From NCBI GenBank assembly GCA_046347015.1, contig JAXMHA010000008.1:52126-116125 (forward strand): a stretch of 64,000 nucleotides of DNA, given 5' to 3'. Below the pieces are notes generated by a model, which had not been told where the DNA came from, did no database searches, and was given only the letters and a program-made list of their open reading frames with translations. The stretch is from Dokdonella_A sp046347015 (GTDB lineage: Bacteria > Pseudomonadota > Gammaproteobacteria > Xanthomonadales > Rhodanobacteraceae). Positions 8,383-16,685 of this stretch are shown piece by piece. The translations under genes and the position numbers were made by a program. The stretch's first letter is position 1, and each line of letters begins with the position of its first letter.

Positions 8383-9249
8383 TCAATCCGGTTCGTCGTC
8401 GCCGGGTTCGTCTTCGGCCAACGCATTCCCGTACAGCGCCTTCCGGGGTGCTCCCGTGATCGCGGCGGCCAGCCGCGCCGCGCGGGCCGGTGGCAACTCG
8501 GCGCAAAGCAACGTGTACACGCGACGCCCCTCCGCTGCGCGCGGATCGGCGTCTTCCGCGGCGCATCCGGCAAGCAGCAATACGCATTCGCCGCGACGCT
8601 GGTCCGGGTCGGCGGCGACGCGCTGCGCGAGTTCGCCGAGCGACGCGGCAATGAAGGTCTCGTGGACTTTCGTCAATTCGCGTGCGAGGACGGCGTGGCG
8701 TGCGGCACCGAATTCCACGGCGGCATCGGCCAGTGACCCGGCGAGGCGGTGCGGCGACTCGTAGAGGATCAGCGTGCGCGGATCGCCGGCGAGTTCGGCG
8801 AGTCGCGCACGGCGCGCCGCCGCGCGCGCCGGCAGGAAACCTTCGAACACGAAGCGGTCGCTCGGCAGGCCGGCCGCGCAGAGCGCGGCGATCGCGGCAC
8901 ACGGCCCGGGGATCGGTGTCACCTCGAAGCCGGAATCACGCACGGCCCTCACCAGGCGAAAGCCCGGATCGCTCACCAGCGGCGTACCCGCGTCCGACAC
9001 CAGCGCCACGTCGCCTCCAGCCGCCAACGTGGCGAGGATCGTCGCGATCCGTCCGGCTTCGTTGTGCTCGTGCAGCGAGATCGTGCGGGCATGCACGCCG
9101 GCGCCAGCGAGCAGCGGTGCGCTGTGGCGCGTGTCCTCGGCGGCGACCAGACTCGCGCCCCGCAACGTGTCCATTGCGCGCGGTGACAGGTCGCCGAGAT
9201 TTCCGATCGGCGTCGCCACGATCGACAGGCGCCCGCGAATCGTCTTCAT
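8383..9249 (-). CDS. rsmI: 16S rRNA (cytidine(1402)-2'-O)-methyltransferase RsmI
   Basis: SAM-dependent tetrapyrrole-methylase-fold enzyme that adds the 2'-O-methyl group to C1402 of 16S rRNA, the same nucleotide modified by RsmH encoded about 1 kb away. The 288-residue protein shows the family blocks GRLSIVATPIGNLGDLSPRA at the start, AAEDTRHS, SLHEHNE, VSDAGTPLVSDPG, and IPGPCAAIAAL. The final ten or so residues are acidic and unlike the core. It is divergent from lpoA, with about 100 bp between the two starts. Confidence 0.95.
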   Translation of the reverse strand: MKTIRGRLSIVATPIGNLGDLSPRAMDTLRGASLVAAEDTRHSAPLLAGAGVHARTISLHEHNEAGRIATILATLAAGGDVALVSDAGTPLVSDPGFRLVRAVRDSGFEVTPIPGPCAAIAALCAAGLPSDRFVFEGFLPARAAARRARLAELAGDPRTLILYESPHRLAGSLADAAVEFGAARHAVLARELTKVHETFIAASLGELAQRVAADPDQRRGECVLLLAGCAAEDADPRAAEGRRVYTLLCAELPPARAARLAAAITGAPRKALYGNALAEDEPGDDEPD

Positions 9250-9348
9250 GCACACCCTCCGGGCTGGGGCACACGCAGGATAGCGTGCACGGTCCACACG
9301 GCGTGATCCGCTATCATCGCCGCATTGCCGCGGTGCCAGGGAGGCTCC

Positions 9349-11136
9349 ATGCCGTTTTCTTCCGTTCACTCGTTGCGCTGGCTGCTGCTTGCGGCGTTCG
9401 CGGCATTGTCCGCGTGCGCGACCGTGAGCACCACGACCGTCGCGCCGGGCGCGGCGGCAGAGCATGCCGAACAACTCGACCGGCAAGGCAAGCCGTTGCA
9501 GGCGGCGACGGCCTTCCTGGAACTCGCTGACGCCACCCGCGGTGCCGAGGGCGACCATTTCCGCCTGCGCGCCGCCGAAGCGCTGGTGGAAGCGGGTGAC
9601 TTCGGACAGGCAACGGACGTCGCGGACGACATCTCGCGGCGCCGGCTGTCCGGCGAAGACCGGCAGCGGCTCGACCTCGTCGACGCCGCGATTGCGCTCG
9701 ACCGGCACGACCCGGCCCGCGCACAGGCGCTGCTCGCGTTCCCGGCCGGAACCCTGCCGCCTGCGCTTCGGCCGCGCGCCCTCGAGCTCGGTGCGCAGGC
9801 GGCGATGCAGCGCGGAGATGGCTTGGCTGCCGCGGAAATGCGGGCCCGGCTCGACCCGCTCCTGCGAGGCTCGAGTCGCGACGACAACCGGAAAAAGCTG
9901 CTCGCCACGCTGGGTGGCGCCGATCCGGCCTCGCTGCAAGCCAGGGCAGCCACGCTTGCAGGCGATGATCCCCTGCTGCCATGGATCGACCACAGCCTGC
10001 GCGATCGTGGCGTCGCGATCGCGCGCGCATTGCCGCATCCGGACCACCCGGTAGGAACGTTGGTCCCAGGAGCACCCGGTGGGGGTCAGCCCGAAGGCTA
10101 CGCACCGCCCCATCAGGTGGGTCTCCTGCTGCCGCTCAAGGGTCCGCTCGGAACGGTATCCAGCGCGATCCGCGACGGGTTCCTCACGGCGTATTTCGCG
10201 ACCGCCGACCAGCCACGCCCGGCCATCCGGATCTACGAATCGGGTACCACGACGGCGGCCGCGAGCGCCGCGTACCGTCAAGCCGTGGCCGACGGCGCCG
10301 ACCGCGTCGTCGGCCCGCTGCAACGCGAGTCGGTGGCGGCCTTGTTCGCCGAGCCGCTGACGGTCCCGGTGCTGGCACTGAACCATCCCGATGGCAACGT
10401 GTTGCCGCCCGCAGGGAGCGCCGAGTTCGGCCTGCTACCCGAAGTCGAAGGCGCCGAAGTCGCCTCGCACATGCTTGCTGCGGGGATCACCGATGCGGCC
10501 ATCATCGTCGCGGATGCCGACTGGGCGCAGCGCGCGGCGAAGGCGTTCACCACGCAATTCGAATCCGGTGGCGGCCGGGTCGCGGCACAGGCGACGATTG
10601 CGGACAACACCGTCGACTACAAGCAGACCATCCAGTCGGCCACCGCTCCGCTGCCTCCGGGTGGCACCGGCGGCATCTTCATCAGCATGCTCCCGAAACA
10701 AGCCCGCCTGCTGCTGCCGCAGTTGAAACTTGCGGGCAGCGCGGCGCCGGTATTCGCGACCTCCCATGTTTATGGCGGCAGCGCCAATCCCGGGCTCGAT
10801 CGCGATCTCGACGGCGTCGAGTTCTGCGACGCCCCGTGGCTCTTCACGACCGTTCCCGGCAAACCCGATCGTGATGCGATCGCCCGCCGCATCGACGACG
10901 CCAACGGCGTCGGCGGACGGCTGTTCGCGTTCGGGATGGATGCCTACGCATTGTTGCCGTACATCGGTTGGATGCTGCACCACCCGGACGCCTACCTCGA
11001 TGGCGCCACCGGCATCCTGTCGGCGGATCGTTTCGGGCACATCCACCGGCAAGCGGCGTTCGCGCGCTTCGACAATGGTGTTGCGGTTCCGGTCGAAGGT
11101 GCGCTGCAGGCGGCACCCGTGCCGGCCACGCCGTGA
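9349..11136 (+). CDS. lpoA: Penicillin-binding protein activator LpoA (LppC family lipoprotein)
   Basis: Outer-membrane lipoprotein; in E. coli LpoA reaches through the peptidoglycan to activate PBP1A. The 595-residue product starts with a signal peptide ending in the lipobox LSAC (Cys about 23), then a helical TPR-like N-terminal region to about residue 230, then a C-terminal periplasmic-binding-protein-like fold (HQVGLLLPLKGPLGTVSSAI, VYGGSANPGLDRDLDG). The ATG is preceded by GGAGG at a good distance, so I use it rather than an ATG eight codons upstream. A TATCAT -10-like hexamer sits at 9312-9317 without a convincing -35. It is followed by yraN with a GTGA overlap, as in the conserved yraL-yraM-yraN locus. 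Confidence 0.9.
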   Translation: MPFSSVHSLRWLLLAAFAALSACATVSTTTVAPGAAAEHAEQLDRQGKPLQAATAFLELADATRGAEGDHFRLRAAEALVEAGDFGQATDVADDISRRRLSGEDRQRLDLVDAAIALDRHDPARAQALLAFPAGTLPPALRPRALELGAQAAMQRGDGLAAAEMRARLDPLLRGSSRDDNRKKLLATLGGADPASLQARAATLAGDDPLLPWIDHSLRDRGVAIARALPHPDHPVGTLVPGAPGGGQPEGYAPPHQVGLLLPLKGPLGTVSSAIRDGFLTAYFATADQPRPAIRIYESGTTTAAASAAYRQAVADGADRVVGPLQRESVAALFAEPLTVPVLALNHPDGNVLPPAGSAEFGLLPEVEGAEVASHMLAAGITDAAIIVADADWAQRAAKAFTTQFESGGGRVAAQATIADNTVDYKQTIQSATAPLPPGGTGGIFISMLPKQARLLLPQLKLAGSAAPVFATSHVYGGSANPGLDRDLDGVEFCDAPWLFTTVPGKPDRDAIARRIDDANGVGGRLFAFGMDAYALLPYIGWMLHHPDAYLDGATGILSADRFGHIHRQAAFARFDNGVAVPVEGALQAAPVPATP

Positions 11137-11495
11137 AGTCGACCGGTGCGGCGTGCGAGGACTTCGCACTGGCCCACCTCGCCAGTGCCGGGCTACGCCT
11201 CGCCGCCCGCAACTGGCGATGCCGCTTCGGCGAACTCGACCTCGTGATGCGCGACGGCGAAATCGTGGTGTTCGTCGAGGTGCGCTATCGCCGCGGCGCC
11301 GCGTTCGGTGGCGCCGCGGCGTCGGTCGACGCCGGCAAACGCGCACGGCTCGCCCACGCCGCGGAAAGTTTCCTGTCGTCGCACCCGGAACTGTCCCGCG
11401 CGCCGTGCCGATTCGACGTGGTCGCGCTTGCCGGAAATCCGGCCGCACCCAACATCGAATGGCACCGCAACGCCTTCGAACCTTGCCGAGGATGA
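11133..11495 (+). CDS. yraN: UPF0102 (YraN) family nuclease-fold protein
   Basis: Small protein of 120 residues with the restriction-endonuclease-like UPF0102 core: GELDLVMRDGEIVVFVEVRYR contains the acidic pair and the E-x-R equivalent of the PD-(D/E)XK active site. The cellular role of the family is not settled; DNA repair or recombination has been suggested. The GTG start lies in a GTGA overlap with the lpoA stop and the gene ends a few bases before the next one, so the three genes look like one transcription unit. Confidence 0.9.
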   Translation: MKSTGAACEDFALAHLASAGLRLAARNWRCRFGELDLVMRDGEIVVFVEVRYRRGAAFGGAAASVDAGKRARLAHAAESFLSSHPELSRAPCRFDVVALAGNPAAPNIEWHRNAFEPCRG

Positions 11496-11499
11496 TTCG

Positions 11500-12090
11500 A
11501 TGCGAACCACCGAGTTCCTGAAGAGGCTGGCCATGGCATCCGCCATCGCGCTGACCGGCGGCTGCGCGGCCGTCGTTGTCGGTGGCGCCGCCGCGGGTGC
11601 CAGCGCCGCGCACGACCGCCGCGGCTTCGGCTCGGTCGTCAGCGACCGCAACATCCAGATCACCGCCAGCGAAGCCATCGGCGGCGACCGCGAGCTCGTC
11701 GCCGCGAGCAACATCAAGGTCGTCGTCTACAACGGCGTCCTGCTGCTTGCGGGACAGGTTCCGACCGAAGCCATGAAGGCTCGCGCCGAACATCATGTCA
11801 CCGGATACCGGGGCGTGACGCGCGTCGTCAACGAACTGGTGGTCGCGCTGCCGGAAGGATTCTGGGACCGCCGCCGCGACAACACACTGACGGCCCGCGT
11901 GAAGGCGGGCCTCCTCGACCTGACGAGCCTGCCCGGATTCGACCCGATGCGCGTCAACGTGACGACATCGGGACGCATCGTGTACCTGATGGGCCTCGTG
12001 AGCCACCGGGAAGCCGACGCCGTCGCCGACATTGCCCGGCACACCAACGGCGTCGACAAGGTCGTGAAGGTGTTCGACTACACCGACTGA
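11500..12090 (+). CDS. Dual BON-domain lipoprotein, DolP (YraP)-like
   Basis: The 196-residue product has an N-terminal signal peptide, an imperfect lipobox (LTGGC, with Thr rather than Leu at -3), and two BON domains: one around residues 50-125 (VVVYNGVLLLAGQVPTEAMK) and one around 130-196 (VTTSGRIVYLMGLVSHREAD). This layout matches DolP/YraP, an outer-membrane lipoprotein that binds anionic phospholipids and supports envelope integrity. Position after lpoA-yraN agrees with that identity. The diaA gene that lies between yraN and dolP in E. coli is missing. Confidence 0.85.
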   Translation: MRTTEFLKRLAMASAIALTGGCAAVVVGGAAAGASAAHDRRGFGSVVSDRNIQITASEAIGGDRELVAASNIKVVVYNGVLLLAGQVPTEAMKARAEHHVTGYRGVTRVVNELVVALPEGFWDRRRDNTLTARVKAGLLDLTSLPGFDPMRVNVTTSGRIVYLMGLVSHREADAVADIARHTNGVDKVVKVFDYTD

Positions 12091-12134
12091 CTCGAATCAA
12101 AGGCGGTTGCAACCCTGCGCGCTACACTGCGTGC

Positions 12135-13502
12135 ATGGCCATACCCGGGACGGCATGCGACGCCCTCGCCGGCTTGTTCGGCGACCGCGTGACTTTCGAT
12201 TCGGCCGAAGCGCTGACCTACGGCTACGACAACTCCCGCCGGCAGGCGCAACCGGACGCAGTGGTGTTCCCGGTGACGCACGACGAGGTCGCCGGACTGG
12301 TCGCGATCTGCCGTTCCGGACGGGTTCCGCTGGTCGCGCGAGGGCGCGGCACGAACACGACCGGTGCCACGGTCCCGGTTGCCGGCGGCGTGGTGGCGAG
12401 CTTCGAGCGGATGAACCGCATCCTTCGGATCGATCCCGGCGATCGCGCCGCCGTCGTCGAACCGGGCGTGTTGAATGCCGACCTGCAGCAGGCGCTGGCG
12501 CCGTCCGGCCTGTTCTGGCCGCCGGACCCGACCTCCGCACCCTACTGCACGGTCGGCGGCAACCTCGCCTGCAATGCCGGGGGCCCGCACACGGTGAAGT
12601 ACGGGGCGACCCGCGACAACGTGCTCGCGTTGCGTGCGGTCGACGGCACCGGCGCCAGTTTCCGTTGCGGTACGGCAACGACCAAGGGTTCCACCGGCTA
12701 TGACCTGACGCGCCTGCTGATCGGCTCGGAGGGCACGCTCGCCGTGATCACCGAAGCAACGCTCAAGCTGACGCCGCGCGCATCCGCGCGGCGCACGCTG
12801 CGCGCCACCTTCGCGGACATGCTCGCCGCCGCGTCCGCAGTGGCGCGGGTCATGGCGCAACCAGTCACGCCGTGCGCGCTGGAGTTCATGGACGCCGATT
12901 CGCTCGAACTGGTGCGGGCGCACGGCGCCGATGTCCCGGAGGGCGCCGGCGCGATGTTGCTGATCGAGGTGGACGGCGAAGTCGAAGCGCTCGATGCGGC
13001 CGTCGACGCCGTGTCGAAAGCGGCGCGAGGGGACGGCATCGTCGAACTGCGCGCGGCGCGCGACCAGGCCGAATCGGATGCCCTGTGGTCCGCGCGCAAG
13101 GCGTTGTCGCCCGCGTTGCGGAACATTTCCGAGCACAAGATCAACGAGGACGTCGTGGTGCCGGTCTCGCAGATCCCGGAACTCGTTGCGCGCGTCCGCC
13201 GGATTGCCGAGGGACACGCGCTGCCGATCGTCAGCTTCGGGCATGCCGGAAACGGCAACCTGCACGTGAACCTGCTGCCGCGCGACGACGGCGAACGCGC
13301 GCGCTCCGCCGCTGCGCTGACGGAAGTGTTCGAAGCCGTGATCGAACTCGGCGGCACGTTGTCGGGCGAGCACGGCATCGGCCTCGCGAAGCGCGATTTC
13401 ATGCCGCGGGCGCTGGACCCCGAGGCGCTGGACCTGATGCGGCGGTTGAAGGGTGTCTTCGATCCCGACGGCATCCTCAACCCGGGCAAGCTGCTGCCGT
13501 GA
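12135..13502 (+). CDS. FAD-linked 2-hydroxyacid oxidase (D-lactate/glycolate dehydrogenase GlcD type)
   Basis: Cytoplasmic flavoprotein of 455 residues of the VAO/PCMH family. The FAD-binding domain shows VPLVARGRGTNTTGATVP, VVEPGVLNADLQQAL, and YCTVGGNLACNAGGPHTVKYG; the C-terminal oxidase domain has SFGHAGNGNLHVNLLP and GTLSGEHGIGLAKRDFM, including the histidines typical of D-lactate/glycolate dehydrogenases, and ends in DPDGILNPGKLLP. The exact substrate (D-lactate, glycolate or 2-hydroxyglutarate) cannot be read from the sequence. No glcE or glcF neighbours are present. The stop overlaps the next gene by GTGA. Confidence 0.9.
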   Translation: MAIPGTACDALAGLFGDRVTFDSAEALTYGYDNSRRQAQPDAVVFPVTHDEVAGLVAICRSGRVPLVARGRGTNTTGATVPVAGGVVASFERMNRILRIDPGDRAAVVEPGVLNADLQQALAPSGLFWPPDPTSAPYCTVGGNLACNAGGPHTVKYGATRDNVLALRAVDGTGASFRCGTATTKGSTGYDLTRLLIGSEGTLAVITEATLKLTPRASARRTLRATFADMLAAASAVARVMAQPVTPCALEFMDADSLELVRAHGADVPEGAGAMLLIEVDGEVEALDAAVDAVSKAARGDGIVELRAARDQAESDALWSARKALSPALRNISEHKINEDVVVPVSQIPELVARVRRIAEGHALPIVSFGHAGNGNLHVNLLPRDDGERARSAAALTEVFEAVIELGGTLSGEHGIGLAKRDFMPRALDPEALDLMRRLKGVFDPDGILNPGKLLP

Positions 13503-14164
13503 GCGTGCGGGCACGGGGCGAGGCGCGCGCACGGGCGCCGGGAGTGCGTGACCAACATTCCCGTTCCGGCGCGCGCCTGCAACCGCTGCCCGCGCTGCTG
13601 GCCGAAATCCGCGCCTGCCGGGTGTGCGAGAAGCACCTCCCGCACGGCTGCCGTCCGATCCTGCAGGCGCATCGCGATGCCCGCCTGCTCATCGTGAGCC
13701 AGGCGCCCGGCCGCAAGGTGCACGACACCGGGATTCCGTTCAACGACAAGAGCGGGGAGAAGCTGCGCGATTGGCTCGGCCTCGATGACGCGACGTTCCA
13801 CGATCCGCGCCGCGTCGCGATCGTGCCGATGGGATTCTGCTATCCGGGCAAGGGTGCATCGGGCGACCTACCGCCGCGGCCGGAATGCGCGCCACTGTGG
13901 CACCCGCGGCTGCTGCCGCTGCTGCCGAACATCGAACTCACGCTGGCGATCGGCAACCACGCGATCCGCGGCCTGTTCGGCGCGCGCCGGAAGGCGACGC
14001 TGACCGAAACCGTTGCCGCGTGGCGGGAATACCTCGACGAGGGCTTGATCCCGTTGCCGCACCCGAGTCCGCGCAACACCGCCTGGTTCATCCACCATCC
14101 GTGGTTCGAAGCCACCGCGCTGCCGGCGTTGCGGACGCGGGTCGAACGCCTGCTCGGCCGGTGA
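13499..14164 (+). CDS. Uracil-DNA glycosylase superfamily protein
   Basis: A 221-residue protein of the UDG fold. Visible elements are a cysteine pair in IRACRVCEKHLPHG, the strand-loop LLIVSQAPGRKVHDTGIPF that corresponds to UDG motif 1, NDKSGEKLRDWLG, LAIGNHAIRGLFG, and SPRNTAWFIHHPWFE near the C-terminus in place of the classic H-P-S-P motif 2. It may act in uracil or deaminated-base excision, but activity of this subfamily is not assured. It starts with GTG overlapping the oxidase stop and converges on pgpA, one base apart. Confidence 0.8.
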   Translation: MSVRARGEARARAPGVRDQHSRSGARLQPLPALLAEIRACRVCEKHLPHGCRPILQAHRDARLLIVSQAPGRKVHDTGIPFNDKSGEKLRDWLGLDDATFHDPRRVAIVPMGFCYPGKGASGDLPPRPECAPLWHPRLLPLLPNIELTLAIGNHAIRGLFGARRKATLTETVAAWREYLDEGLIPLPHPSPRNTAWFIHHPWFEATALPALRTRVERLLGR

Positions 14165-14165
14165 C

Positions 14166-14654
14166 TCAGCCGAATGCCCGCTGCGCGAGCAGGATGATGA
14201 TGGCCGCGTAGATTCCGGCAAAGACGTCGTCCAGCATGATTCCGAGCCCCCCCTTGCGCGACTCGGCCCACGATACCGGCCACGGCTTGATGACATCGAA
14301 CACGCGGAACACCACGAACGCGGCGATGACCCACGTCCAGGACGCGCGCGGCCACGCCAACGGCGCGAGCGCGATCCACTGTCCGACGATCTCGTCGCAG
14401 ACGATCACGCCGGGATCGACGAGACCGAGCCGGCGCGCGACGACACCTGCGGCCCAGGTCCCGATGCCGAACGCCGCCACGACCACGAGTCCGTACCCGA
14501 CGGGGTCCGCGAGGCGCAGCGCCAGCCAGGCCACGACCGCGGCTGCCGAACCCCAGGTTCCCGGCGCGACGGGCATCAGGCCGGATCCAAAGCCGGACGC
14601 GATCCAGCCGGCGGGATCGCGCAAGACCGCCGAGGTCAGCCGCGCATCGCTCAT
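14166..14654 (-). CDS. pgpA: Phosphatidylglycerophosphatase A
   Basis: Inner-membrane phosphatase that converts phosphatidylglycerophosphate to phosphatidylglycerol. The 162-residue protein has SGLMPVAPGTWGSAAAV, the VIVCDEIVGQWIAL block with the catalytic acidic residues, FRVFDVIKPWP and LDDVFAGIYAA, with about four hydrophobic segments. Downstream of thiL with an ATGA overlap, as in E. coli and relatives. Confidence 0.94.
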   Translation of the reverse strand: MSDARLTSAVLRDPAGWIASGFGSGLMPVAPGTWGSAAAVVAWLALRLADPVGYGLVVVAAFGIGTWAAGVVARRLGLVDPGVIVCDEIVGQWIALAPLAWPRASWTWVIAAFVVFRVFDVIKPWPVSWAESRKGGLGIMLDDVFAGIYAAIIILLAQRAFG

Positions 14655-15637
14655 CGAAAGTGCTCCCAGCCGCGCGAAGGCGGTTCGATGGTCCCGCCGG
14701 CGGCGTCGCACAGCCGCACGCCGGAGTTCCCGGCGACCCGTCCGATGCGCGTGGCCGCACAGCCGACGTCGATCAGCTTCGACACGACCGCATCGATCCG
14801 GTCCGGCGGCACGGTGAATGCCAGCTCGTAATCGTCGCCACCCGATGCCTGGCAGGACAGGCGCTCTTCGTCGTTGCAATGCACCCGCAGCGCAGGCGAT
14901 GCCGGCAAAGCAGCGGCATCGACCTCGATGCCGACGCCGCTCGCATCCGCGACATGGCCGAGATCGGCCAGCAGTCCGTCCGACAGGTCGATGCACGCGC
15001 TTGCGATGCCGCCGAGCGCGCGGCCGGCTACCAGCCTGGGCGTCGGCCGGCGCAGGCGCTGCAGCAACGCAGCCGGCGCATCGGCGGTAATCGTTGTTCC
15101 GCGGGCGCCCGTTGAAACGGCATGGTTCCGCAACCAGTGCAAGCCCGCCGCGGCATCCCCTAGCGTGCCGGTCACGAACACCGCGTCACCGGCGCGCGCA
15201 CCGGCACGCGTCAACGCCGCCCCGGACGTGACGAATCCGAGTGCCGTGACCGTGATCGAGAGCGGGCCTTGCGTCAAGTCGCCACCCACCAGATCGACGC
15301 CGTGTTGCCGCGCGAGTTCGGCGAACCCCCCGGTGAACCGCTCGACGAATTCCATGTCGGCGGCCGGCAGCGTCAGCGCCAGCAGCGCCCACGCGGGATC
15401 GGCGCCCATCGCGGCGAGGTCGGAGAGATTGACCGCGAGCGATTTCCATCCGATGTCCTCCGCGGCGGTGCCGCGCGGGAAATGCACGCCGTCGACCAAG
15501 GTGTCGGTGCAGGCGACCAGGCGCCGGCCCTCCGGGCACGCCAGTACCGCTGCGTCGTCGCCGATGCCGGTCACGACATCGTGGCGCTGCGTACGGCAAC
15601 GCGCATGGATCGCATCGATCAGCGCGAACTCGCTCAA
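14651..15637 (-). CDS. thiL: Thiamine-monophosphate kinase ThiL
   Basis: ATP-dependent kinase making thiamine pyrophosphate, the last step of thiamine synthesis. The 328-residue PurM-fold protein shows GIGDDAAVLA, CTDTLVDGVHFPRGT, SLAVNLSDLAAMGADP, VGGDLTQGPLSITVTALG, and the C-terminal GGDDYELAFTVP. The start appears to be TTG, forming a TTGA overlap with the nusB stop and yielding the family start (M)SEFALI; no ATG is available nearby that preserves this N-terminus. Confidence 0.95.
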   Translation of the reverse strand: MSEFALIDAIHARCRTQRHDVVTGIGDDAAVLACPEGRRLVACTDTLVDGVHFPRGTAAEDIGWKSLAVNLSDLAAMGADPAWALLALTLPAADMEFVERFTGGFAELARQHGVDLVGGDLTQGPLSITVTALGFVTSGAALTRAGARAGDAVFVTGTLGDAAAGLHWLRNHAVSTGARGTTITADAPAALLQRLRRPTPRLVAGRALGGIASACIDLSDGLLADLGHVADASGVGIEVDAAALPASPALRVHCNDEERLSCQASGGDDYELAFTVPPDRIDAVVSKLIDVGCAATRIGRVAGNSGVRLCDAAGGTIEPPSRGWEHFR

Positions 15638-16095
15638 CCGGCCCCCGCGCCGTATTCGACCACGCGCCAGTCGCGCGCCAGCCGGTCCAGCACGCCGTTC
15701 ACGTAGGTGTGTCCATGTTCGGACCCGAACCTCTTGGTAGCTTCGACGGCCTCGTTCAGCACGACCCGGTAGGGCACGTCCAACCGGAACTTCAACTCAT
15801 AGGCACCGAGCCGCAAGGCCGCGCGCTCGATCGGGTCGACGGCAGCAATGTCGCGGTCAAGCAGCGGCGCGAGTCCGGCGTCGAGTTCGGCGCAGCGCGC
15901 CTCGACGCCGTGCAACAGCGCCTCGAAGTACGCGAGATCGGCAACTTCCATGTCCTGCTCGTGGCGAAACTGTTCGATCACCACGCGCATCGGACTGCCG
16001 CCGACCTGCCAGGCGTACAACGCCTGCACGGCGCGGCGGCGTGCCCGCGAGCGGGCCGCCGGATCGACCCCCGAGGGACGGGCGTGGGCCGTCAC
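15634..16095 (-). CDS. nusB: Transcription antitermination protein NusB
   Basis: RNA-binding factor that, with NusE (S10), binds boxA and promotes rRNA antitermination. The 153-residue helical protein has RARRRAVQALYAWQ at the N-terminus and VPYRVVLNEAVEATKRFG and YVNGVLDRLARD at the C-terminus. Its GTG start overlaps the ribH stop (GTGA), and its stop overlaps the thiL start. Pairing of nusB with ribH is common in proteobacteria. Confidence 0.95.
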   Translation of the reverse strand: MTAHARPSGVDPAARSRARRRAVQALYAWQVGGSPMRVVIEQFRHEQDMEVADLAYFEALLHGVEARCAELDAGLAPLLDRDIAAVDPIERAALRLGAYELKFRLDVPYRVVLNEAVEATKRFGSEHGHTYVNGVLDRLARDWRVVEYGAGAG

Positions 16096-16574
16096 GCCGG
16101 CCGCTCCCGCAACAGCACGGCCATCTCGATCGCCGCACGCGCGACGTCCGCGCCCTTGTTGCCGCGTGCTCCGCCGGCGCGCGCACGCGCGTCGGCTTCG
16201 AGTTCGACCGCCAGCACGCCATTCATCACCGGCACGCCATGATCGAGCGCGACGCGCATCAATCCGGCGGCGCATTGGTCGGCCACGTGCTCGTAGTGCC
16301 GCGTGTCGCCGCGCACGACGCATCCGAGCGCCACGATCGCCGCGTACCGGCCTGACTTCGCGAGGCGCGCCGCCAGGACCGGCAACTCCCAGGCGCCCGG
16401 CACGCGCAGGAAATCCACCGCTCCGTCCGCGACTCCACCCGCCTCGAACGTGCGCCGCGCACCTTCCACCAGCGCATCCACGATGTCGGCATGCCAACGG
16501 CTGGCGACGATCGCGTAGTGCGCGCCGGGCGGCGAACGGAGGTTGGGGTCGGGACTGGCGCAGGTTCCTGACAC
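16092..16574 (-). CDS. ribH: 6,7-dimethyl-8-ribityllumazine synthase
   Basis: Condenses 3,4-dihydroxy-2-butanone 4-phosphate with the ribitylamino-pyrimidine to give lumazine, the penultimate step to riboflavin. The 160-residue product has the substrate loop around VPGAWELP, VALGCVVRGDTRHYEHVAD with the catalytic His, and PVMNGVLAVE. It begins with GTG; the N-terminal dozen residues are variable in this family. A gap of 111 bp without any gene separates it from ribBA. Confidence 0.95.
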   Translation of the reverse strand: MSGTCASPDPNLRSPPGAHYAIVASRWHADIVDALVEGARRTFEAGGVADGAVDFLRVPGAWELPVLAARLAKSGRYAAIVALGCVVRGDTRHYEHVADQCAAGLMRVALDHGVPVMNGVLAVELEADARARAGGARGNKGADVARAAIEMAVLLRERPA

Positions 16575-16685
16575 GGTTCAAGGACGGGCGAGCGTTGGTC
16601 GGAGCGAAGGGTAGCAAGTCGCGCATGGCGCCGTGCGGCAGGACGGAGCCAATCGTGGTCGGCGCCGGCAGTCCGGGCGGGCGAT

